DNA of 64,000 bases from Corallococcus macrosporus. Lineage in GTDB: Bacteria > Myxococcota > Myxococcia > Myxococcales > Myxococcaceae. Of the stretch, positions 21,808 through 28,265 are shown piece after piece. The DNA lies in NCBI RefSeq assembly GCF_017302985.1, contig NZ_JAFIMU010000004.1, positions 635,001 to 699,000 on the forward strand, read 5' to 3'. The translations under genes and the position numbers were made by a program. The notes beneath the pieces are model-generated. The model worked only from the letters and a program-made list of their open reading frames with translations, was not told the origin of the DNA and did not search any database. How positions within the stretch are numbered: position 1 is the stretch's first letter; each line of letters begins with the position of its first letter.

Positions 21808-23625
21808 ATGGCGGTCCCGTTCATTTCCGAGGTCAAGCGTACCCACACCTGCGGTCAGCTCACGGCCGCGAACGTTGGCGAAGAAGTGGTCCTCTTCGGC
21901 TGGGTGCACAACCGCCGCGACCACGGCGGCGCGGTGTTCATCGACCTGCGGGACCGTGAAGGACTCACCCAGGTGGTGTTCGAGCCGGACAGCAAGGAAG
22001 CGCACGAGACGGCCGGCCACCTGCGCCTGGAGTACTGCATCGGCATCAAGGGCAAGGTGCTGTCGCGCGGCAAGAACGTGAACCCGAAGATGAAGACGGG
22101 GGAGATCGAGGTGAAGGCCTCGGACCTGACCATCTTCAACCGCTCGGAGCCCACGCCGTTCCTCATCGAGGACAACGTGGAGACGTCCGAGGAGAAGCGC
22201 CTGGCGCACCGCTACCTGGACCTGCGCCGCGGGCCGCTCCAGAAGACGCTGATGACGCGCTCGAAGATGAACACGCTGGCGCGCTCCTACATGGCGGGCA
22301 ACGGCTTCCTGGAGCTGGAGACGCCCTTCATGGGCAAGTACACGCCGGGCGGCGCGCGCAACTTCCTGGTCCCCAGCCGCCTGAACCCGGGCAAGTTCTA
22401 CGCGCTGGCGGAGAGCCCGCAGCTCTACAAGCAGCTCTTCATGGTCGCGGGCTTCGACCGGTACTTCCAGATCGTGAAGTGCTTCCGTGACGAGGACCTG
22501 CGCCTGGACCGGCAGCCGGAGTTCACGCAGATCGACGTGGAGATGAGCTTCGTCACCCAGGACGACATCTTCACCATCATCGAAGGCCTGCTGAAGAAGC
22601 TGTGGGGCGAGGTGCTGGGCATCGACATCCCGACGCCCTTCATGCGCATGGACTTCTACGAGTCCATGGCGAAGTACGGCAACGACAAGCCGGACCTGCG
22701 CTTCGGGCTGGAGCACGTGGTGCTCACCGACGTCATCCGCGAGCACGGCGCCCAGGGCGGCGTGCCCATGATGTGGGACGCGGTGCAGGAGAAGGGCATC
22801 GTCAAGGCGATGGTCGTCCCGGCGGAGAAGGCGCTGTCGCGCGCGGAGAGCGACAAGCTGGAGGACTTCGCGAAGCAGGCGGGCGCCAAGGGCCTGGCGC
22901 GCGCGAAGGTGGGCGAGGGCGGTGAGTGGACCCAGTCCCCGCTGTCCAAGACCATCACGCCGGCGCTGCGGCAGGCCATCAACCAGGCCGTGGGTGCGAA
23001 GACGGGCGACCTCATCCTGTTCCAGTTCGGGAAGGAGTCGCTGGTGCACACGGTGATGGCGAACCTGCGCGTGCACGTGGCGAAGAAGCTGGGGCTGATT
23101 CCGGAGTACGGCAGCGGCGGCCAGTGGAAGTTCCTCTGGGTGGTGAACCCGCCCCTCTTCGAGTTCGACGAGGAGACGAACACCTGGGCCGCGGCGCACC
23201 ACGCCTTCACCCGTCCGCACGACGAGGACGTGCAGTACCTGGGCACGGACCCGGGCCGCGTGAAGTGCCACCGCTACGACGTGGTGCTCAACGGCTTCGA
23301 GATTGGCGGTGGCTCCATCCGCCTGCACGACCCGAAGGTGCAGAGCGAAGTGTTCAAGGCGCTGGGCATCCAGGAGGAGGAGGCGCGCGTGAAGTTCGGC
23401 TTCCTGCTGGACGCGCTCAAGTTCGGCGCGCCCCCGCACGGCGGCATCGCGCTGGGCATGGACCGCCTGGTGATGCTGCTGACGGGCGCGGAGTCCCTGC
23501 GTGACGTGATTCCGTTCCCCAAGACGAAGACGGGCACGGACACGATGACGGGCGCCCCCGGCGACGTGGACGAGAAGCAGCTGCGCGACCTGCACGTGCG
23601 CACGGTGCCGCTGCCGCAGAAGTAG
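21808..23625 (+). CDS. aspS: Aspartate-tRNA ligase, probably non-discriminating
   Basis: A 605-residue bacterial-type AspRS with an N-terminal anticodon-binding OB domain (GWVHNRRDHGGAVFIDLRDR), class II catalytic motifs 2 (FRDEDLRLDRQPEFTQID) and 3 (GIALGMDRLVMLL), and the bacterial GAD insertion between them. In the anticodon-binding loop the residue after RRD is His39. Discriminating enzymes such as that of E. coli have Leu there, and His is linked to non-discriminating AspRS that also charges tRNA(Asn). This suggests asparaginyl-tRNA is made by the GatCAB route, an inference from known mutagenesis in Pseudomonas. Confidence 0.95.
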   Translation: MAVPFISEVKRTHTCGQLTAANVGEEVVLFGWVHNRRDHGGAVFIDLRDREGLTQVVFEPDSKEAHETAGHLRLEYCIGIKGKVLSRGKNVNPKMKTGEIEVKASDLTIFNRSEPTPFLIEDNVETSEEKRLAHRYLDLRRGPLQKTLMTRSKMNTLARSYMAGNGFLELETPFMGKYTPGGARNFLVPSRLNPGKFYALAESPQLYKQLFMVAGFDRYFQIVKCFRDEDLRLDRQPEFTQIDVEMSFVTQDDIFTIIEGLLKKLWGEVLGIDIPTPFMRMDFYESMAKYGNDKPDLRFGLEHVVLTDVIREHGAQGGVPMMWDAVQEKGIVKAMVVPAEKALSRAESDKLEDFAKQAGAKGLARAKVGEGGEWTQSPLSKTITPALRQAINQAVGAKTGDLILFQFGKESLVHTVMANLRVHVAKKLGLIPEYGSGGQWKFLWVVNPPLFEFDEETNTWAAAHHAFTRPHDEDVQYLGTDPGRVKCHRYDVVLNGFEIGGGSIRLHDPKVQSEVFKALGIQEEEARVKFGFLLDALKFGAPPHGGIALGMDRLVMLLTGAESLRDVIPFPKTKTGTDTMTGAPGDVDEKQLRDLHVRTVPLPQK

Positions 23626-23656
23626 CCCGGCGCGCGGGCGTTCGTTCCTCGCCGGA

Positions 23657-23682
23657 CCCCGGGCCTGTCGTGAGGCCCGGGG
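23657..23682 (+). terminator. Hairpin after aspS
   Basis: A perfect 10-base inverted repeat CCCCGGGCCT / AGGCCCGGGG with a six-base loop lies 31 bases after the aspS stop codon. No T tract follows, but the stem is very stable. Confidence 0.55.
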
Positions 23683-23777
23683 AGTGGCTGGAAGCGGACG
23701 AACGGCCCCCTGGCACGGCTGGACATCCCGGTGGCCGTGGCCATTGAGGACCCGTGACGTGCGAGGAAGAGGGCGCG

Positions 23778-25031
23778 ATGCGGGGACGGGCTTTCGGGGC
23801 GTGGGTGCTGGCCTGGGTCCTGCTGTGCGCGGGGCCGGCCTTCGCCGCCGAGACGAAGATGCCTCCGGGCCTCACGGGTGAGTGGGGCGGGGCGCGCGGG
23901 CTGCTCTACGAGCTGGGCGTCGCGCTCCAGGTCCGCTACGTGACGGAGCTCGCCTACAACGCGCGCGGCGGCAAGGGACACGCGCTGCGGCAGGCGGGCC
24001 AGCTCAACGTGGGGCTGGGCCTGGACCTGGAGAAGCTGGCGGGCGTGAAGGGCGGCACCTTCCAGTTCACGTTCACGCACCGCAACGGCAACAACCTGAA
24101 CGCGGACATGGCGCTGGGCAACCTCCAGCTGGTGCAGGAGGTGTACGGGCGCGGCAACGTGGGGCGCCTCACGCAGCTCTGGTACGACCAGCTCTTCTGG
24201 GACGGGCGGGTGCACCTGAAGCTGGGCCGCGTCACCATGGGCGAGGACACGGCGGACTTCCCCTGTGACTTCCAGAACCTGACCTTCTGCGGCGCGCAGC
24301 CCGGCAACATCGTGGGCAACTACTGGTTCAACTGGCCGGTGAGCCAGTGGGGCACGCGGCTGCGCGTGGACATGGCGAAGGTGGCCTACGTGCAGCTGGC
24401 CGCGTACGAGGTGAACCCGCGCAACCTGGAGGAGGCCTTCTTCCTGGGGCGCTTCAACGGGGCGACGGGCGTGATGCTGCCCCTGGAGCTGGGGTGGAAC
24501 CCGAAGTTCGGGGGCGGGCGGCTGGAGGGGCTCTACAAGCTGGGCGCCTGGTACGACACGTCCAACGCGCCCGACATCCTGCTGGACGGCGTGGAGCGGG
24601 ACGGGCGCTATGGCGCGTACCTCGTCGCGCGGCAGCAGCTCACGCACGTCCTGGGCGCGGAGAACCCCGCGCAGGGGCTCAACGTCTTCCTGCGCCTGAC
24701 GCACGCGGACCGGCGGACCTCCGCGCAGGACAGCCAGTACGCGCTGGGGCTGGGGTACACCGGCGTCTTCGGCCGGGCGGATGACGACGTGGGCTTCGCG
24801 CTGGGCACCACGCACTCCAACGGCCGCTACGTCTCCGCCCAGCGGGCGAAGCAGGCCCAGGACTCCGCCACCGTGGTGCCGCGCACGGAGTACCTGGGCG
24901 AGCTGTACTACAGCCTCCACGCGACGCAGTGGCTCGTGCTGCGGCCCAACCTCCAGTTCATCCGTCCCGGCGGTGACGAGGACGCGCGCGACATCGTCGT
25001 GCTGGGCCTCAAGGGCGCACTGACCCTGTAG
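23778..25031 (+). CDS. OprB-family carbohydrate porin
   Basis: A 417-residue outer-membrane porin of the carbohydrate-selective OprB family. It has a signal peptide (to about AFA), the N-terminal family segment LTGEWGGARGLLYELGV, many amphipathic beta strands, and a motif region YDQLFWDGRVHLKLGRV. These proteins let sugars cross the outer membrane. The ATG at 23778 has GAGGAAGAGG upstream. No sugar transporter genes are adjacent, so the substrate is not indicated. Confidence 0.85.
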   Translation: MRGRAFGAWVLAWVLLCAGPAFAAETKMPPGLTGEWGGARGLLYELGVALQVRYVTELAYNARGGKGHALRQAGQLNVGLGLDLEKLAGVKGGTFQFTFTHRNGNNLNADMALGNLQLVQEVYGRGNVGRLTQLWYDQLFWDGRVHLKLGRVTMGEDTADFPCDFQNLTFCGAQPGNIVGNYWFNWPVSQWGTRLRVDMAKVAYVQLAAYEVNPRNLEEAFFLGRFNGATGVMLPLELGWNPKFGGGRLEGLYKLGAWYDTSNAPDILLDGVERDGRYGAYLVARQQLTHVLGAENPAQGLNVFLRLTHADRRTSAQDSQYALGLGYTGVFGRADDDVGFALGTTHSNGRYVSAQRAKQAQDSATVVPRTEYLGELYYSLHATQWLVLRPNLQFIRPGGDEDARDIVVLGLKGALTL

Positions 25032-25090
25032 GGCATGTGGGGAGAGGGCCCCCTTTCCGTGCCACTTCGACGGTGGCCTAGAGTGGGGCC

Positions 25091-26080
25091 ATGGCCCTGT
25101 CACCCTCGTGGGATGCGTGGCTGTCGGAGAACCTGCTGCGGGGCGTGCCGGAGGCGGCGCTGGCCCGGGCGCTGGTCGCCGGAGGGGTGGCCCCGGAGGA
25201 GGCGCGGGCGGAGGTGGCTCGCGCCCGGCGGCACCCGGCGGTGGAGGCCGGGGCGGTGCACGGCGCGCGGGCGGCGGAGGTGGTGGCGCTCCTGGAGGCT
25301 CGCGCGGCGCTGCATGGGCAGTCGCGCCGGGGCGTGGAGCGGCGGCGGGGCGTGTCCGCGGAGGAGTTCCAGGCGCGCTACTACCGGGCGCACCGTCCCG
25401 TCGTCCTGGTGGACTTCCTGGAGGGCTGGCCGCTCCTGGAGCGCTGGCGGCCGGAGGCGCTGGCGCGGGACTACGGCGACGTGGAGGTGGAGGTCATGGC
25501 GGGCCGCGAAGCCCGCGCGGACCATGACGTGTCCCCGGACGCGTGCCGCACGGTGATGCGGCTGGGGGACTTCCTGCGCCGGCTGGAGCAGGGCGGGCCC
25601 ACCAACGACCTGTACCTCACCGCTCGCAACTTCGCGCTGGAGCGGCCGGAGCTGCGGGGGCTCCTGGATGACCTGCGGCCGGCCCCGGGCTTCGTGTACC
25701 CGAAGCGGCAGCACGGCGGCATCAAGCTATGGGTGGGCCCGGCCGGGACGCGCACGGCGCTGCACCATGACGTGGACTCGGTGCTGTTCTGCCAGGTCCA
25801 TGGGCGCAAGCGCTTCTGGCTGGTCCCGTCCTTCGAGACGCCCCGCCTGTACAACCACACGCACGTGTGGAGCGCCGTGGACGCCGCGGCGCCGGACCTG
25901 GAGCGCTTCCCGGACTTCGCCCGCGCGCACGTGCACGAGGTGGTGGTGGGCCCCGGGGAGATGCTCTTCATCCCCGTGGGCTGGTGGCACCAGGTGCACG
26001 CCCTGGACGTGAGCGTGTCCCTGACGTTCCAGTCGCTGGACGTGCCGGGCGGAAACACGCGGTGGCACACCTTCGGCTGA
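25091..26080 (+). CDS. JmjC/cupin_8 Fe(II) 2-oxoglutarate oxygenase-like protein, copy 1
   Basis: A 329-residue protein with a short helical N-terminal module (about residues 1-60, starting SPSWDAWLSENLLRG) and a JmjC/cupin_8 domain. The iron-binding triad is present: HHD with His225 and Asp227, and the distal His300 in VGWWHQVHALD. Family members hydroxylate protein or peptide side chains, or demethylate them, with 2-oxoglutarate and O2. This is the first of three tandem homologues, 261 bases before the second. The substrate is unknown. Confidence 0.87.
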   Translation: MALSPSWDAWLSENLLRGVPEAALARALVAGGVAPEEARAEVARARRHPAVEAGAVHGARAAEVVALLEARAALHGQSRRGVERRRGVSAEEFQARYYRAHRPVVLVDFLEGWPLLERWRPEALARDYGDVEVEVMAGREARADHDVSPDACRTVMRLGDFLRRLEQGGPTNDLYLTARNFALERPELRGLLDDLRPAPGFVYPKRQHGGIKLWVGPAGTRTALHHDVDSVLFCQVHGRKRFWLVPSFETPRLYNHTHVWSAVDAAAPDLERFPDFARAHVHEVVVGPGEMLFIPVGWWHQVHALDVSVSLTFQSLDVPGGNTRWHTFG

Positions 26081-26107
26081 GGTGTGCCGCCGCTTCAATC
26101 GCTTGCG

Positions 26108-26278
26108 TCAGCCGTTGAGCTTTTCGCCCTTCGGCGTTTGAGGAAGGGGCGGCGTGGAAGGCGGCGGCGTGGGCGCGGGTGGCTCGGGAGCCCGCTTCCG
26201 GCGGAGGTCCTCCTGCTCGGGGTCACAAGGGGGATTGGGATTCGGGACGATTTGGTATGAGTTTTCGGGAGGTATCAT
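26108..26278 (-). CDS. Small Pro/Asn-rich hypothetical protein
   Basis: A 56-residue open frame between JmjC copies 1 and 2, on the opposite strand. The protein starts MIPPENSYQIVPNPNPPC, then has a charged DPEQEDLRRKRA segment and a proline-rich tail. Most of its codons end in G or C, as in real genes of this genome. No good ribosome site precedes the ATG. It may be a true small gene, perhaps connected to the oxygenases around it, but this is not established. Confidence 0.4.
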   Translation of the reverse strand: MIPPENSYQIVPNPNPPCDPEQEDLRRKRAPEPPAPTPPPSTPPLPQTPKGEKLNG

Positions 26279-26341
26279 GGAGTCCGCTCGTGGTGGATGT
26301 GGACGACCCAAATGGTTCAGCCCGACTCAAGGGGGCCGGCG

Positions 26342-27376
26342 ATGACGTCTTCCTTCCCCCCTGAATGGAGAACGTGGCTCGCGAATAACCTTGCGCGGGG
26401 GGTGTCCTCCGCGAGCCTCGGAGCCCGGTTGGAAGCCGCGGGGGTGGCCTCGGAGGTTGTCTGGGAGACGATTCGGGCCGCGGAAGCTGACGTTGTGGTG
26501 ACGCGTGCCCGGGAGTTCACGGGACGTCTGGGATTGCTTGAGTCATTGCTTGAGACACGGTCGGTGTTGAGACGGCAGGCATTGCCGGGGCCTCGCGTGG
26601 AGCGGCGGTCACGGCTGGCTCCAGCGGAATTCTTCCATGAGTATTACCGGCGCAACCGGCCGGTTGTGATTGAGGGGCTGATGGAGGACTGGCCGGCGCG
26701 GACGCGCTGGACGCCCGCGTGGATGGCCGAGCATTTCGGCGATGAGACGGTGGAGGTGATGGCGGGGCGCGATGCCCAGGAGCTGCCGGACCTCCACGCG
26801 GACCGCCTGCGCCGGGACGTGCCGCTGCGGGAGCTGCTGGCGCGGTTCGACGGGGCGCCGGCGAACGACATGTATCTGGTGGCTCGAAACAGCCTGTTGT
26901 TGCGCGAGGCGTTCCGGCCGCTGCTGGAGGACCTGCGCGCGCCGGAGGGCTACATCCACCCGGACCTGCGCGAGCCCGACCGCGTGCACCTGTGGCTGGG
27001 GCCGGCGGGGACGCTGTCCAACCTGCACCATGATCACCTCAACGTCCTGTTCTGCCAGGTGTGGGGACGCAAGCAGGTGTGGCTGGCGCCGTCGTGGGAG
27101 ACGCCGTGGATGTCCAACGTGCGCGGCTTCTACAGCGCGGTGGATGTGCTGGCGCCGGACCTGGAGCGCTTCCCGGACTTCGCCCGGGTGGCGTTGCACA
27201 CGGTGGAGGTGGGGCCGGGAGACACGCTCTTCATCCCGGTGGGGTGGTGGCATGCGCTGCGGGCGCTGGACCCGAGCCTGTCGGTGACGTTCGTGAGCTT
27301 CGAGCAGACACCCGGCCTCAACACCTTCTGGCGGGAGGGCTGGCTGGGCGCCACGCCTCCGGAGGAGCACCGATGA
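26342..27376 (+). CDS. JmjC/cupin_8 Fe(II) 2-oxoglutarate oxygenase-like protein, copy 2
   Basis: A 344-residue paralogue of copy 1, collinear over its full length, including the N-terminal helical module (SFPPEWRTWLANNLARG). The iron ligands are intact: HHD with His229 and Asp231, and His304 in VGWWHALRALD. Its stop codon overlaps the start of copy 3 by four bases (ATGA), so copies 2 and 3 are translationally coupled. The upstream gap to copy 1 has visibly lower GC than the genes. Confidence 0.87.
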   Translation: MTSSFPPEWRTWLANNLARGVSSASLGARLEAAGVASEVVWETIRAAEADVVVTRAREFTGRLGLLESLLETRSVLRRQALPGPRVERRSRLAPAEFFHEYYRRNRPVVIEGLMEDWPARTRWTPAWMAEHFGDETVEVMAGRDAQELPDLHADRLRRDVPLRELLARFDGAPANDMYLVARNSLLLREAFRPLLEDLRAPEGYIHPDLREPDRVHLWLGPAGTLSNLHHDHLNVLFCQVWGRKQVWLAPSWETPWMSNVRGFYSAVDVLAPDLERFPDFARVALHTVEVGPGDTLFIPVGWWHALRALDPSLSVTFVSFEQTPGLNTFWREGWLGATPPEEHR

Positions 27377-28257
27377 GAGCTTCGCATGCGCTGGAGCAGG
27401 GGACGTCGCCGCTGACACCCGAGTGGCGCCGGTGGCTGGTGGAGAACCTGGTGCGCGGCGCGTCGCCGAAGGAGCTGGTGGCGTCGCTGGAGAAGGCGGG
27501 CGTGCCCGCGGAGCAGGCGCAGCGGGCGGTGGAGCTGGAGCGCGAGGAGCCCTTCGTCGCGGGAGCCCTGCGCGCGGTGGGCATGCAGCGCAAGCTGGAG
27601 GGGCTGCTGGATGTGTACTCGGAGCTGTTCCAGCAGACGGAAGGGCCTCCGCGCGTGGACCGGCATGAAGCGCTGACGCCCGCCGCGTTCTTCGAGCGCT
27701 ACTACTTCGACAACCTGCCGGTGGTGATGCGTCAGGGCACATCGCTGGAGCCGCGCCCCTGGAGCCCCGGGAACGTGGCCGCGCTCCTGGGCGAGCGCGA
27801 GGCGAGACACGCGTGCTGCGTGCCGCTGTTCGAGGATCCGCGACTCGAGACCCTGACACGGGGCCTGACGACGCTCCGGGGCTTCACGGCGGAGGACGCG
27901 CGTGCGTGCGAGCCGCGCCTGTGGTGGGAGCCGCCCGGGGCGGAAGCTCCCCTGCGCGCGGCGCGGCGCAACGTGCTGCTGGCGCAGGTGCACGGGGAGC
28001 GGCGGCTCCAGCTCGTCCCGGCGTTCGAGCTGCGGCGCGTGACCACGGCGTCGGACGGTGACGACGCACCGTTGCGCCTGGAGGTGACGCTGTCGCCCGG
28101 CGATTGGGTGTTGCTGCCGGTGGGGTGGTGGTACGGCTTCAGCGCGCCAGACGGCGGCGTCGCCGTGTCGTTCGAGGCCTTCGCGCTGCCGGAGCCCAAC
28201 GTGACGTGGGACGTCGACGCGGAGCCCCAGCCTTCGCCCCTGCCTCCGAGGGACTGA
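27373..28257 (+). CDS. Degenerate JmjC/cupin_8-like protein, copy 3, iron ligands lost
   Basis: A 294-residue third paralogue. The N-terminal helical module is kept (LTPEWRRWLVENLVRG) and the fold can be followed (QVHGERRLQLVP aligns with QVHGRKRFWLVP of copy 1). However, all three metal ligands are changed: the LHHDVDSV of copy 1 reads LRAARRNV here, and the distal WWH reads WWYG. It should not bind iron in the usual way. Being coupled to copy 2 suggests a non-catalytic partner, for example a substrate-binding or regulatory subunit. It is a full-length intact frame, not an obvious pseudogene. Confidence 0.8.
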   Translation: MRASHALEQGTSPLTPEWRRWLVENLVRGASPKELVASLEKAGVPAEQAQRAVELEREEPFVAGALRAVGMQRKLEGLLDVYSELFQQTEGPPRVDRHEALTPAAFFERYYFDNLPVVMRQGTSLEPRPWSPGNVAALLGEREARHACCVPLFEDPRLETLTRGLTTLRGFTAEDARACEPRLWWEPPGAEAPLRAARRNVLLAQVHGERRLQLVPAFELRRVTTASDGDDAPLRLEVTLSPGDWVLLPVGWWYGFSAPDGGVAVSFEAFALPEPNVTWDVDAEPQPSPLPPRD

Positions 28258-28265
28258 GCCCGGCG

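Noticed and set aside
27373-28257. Considered calling JmjC copy 3 a pseudogene
   Set aside because: The frame is complete, coupled to copy 2, and the fold is conserved; only the metal ligands are changed. It is kept as a probable non-catalytic protein.
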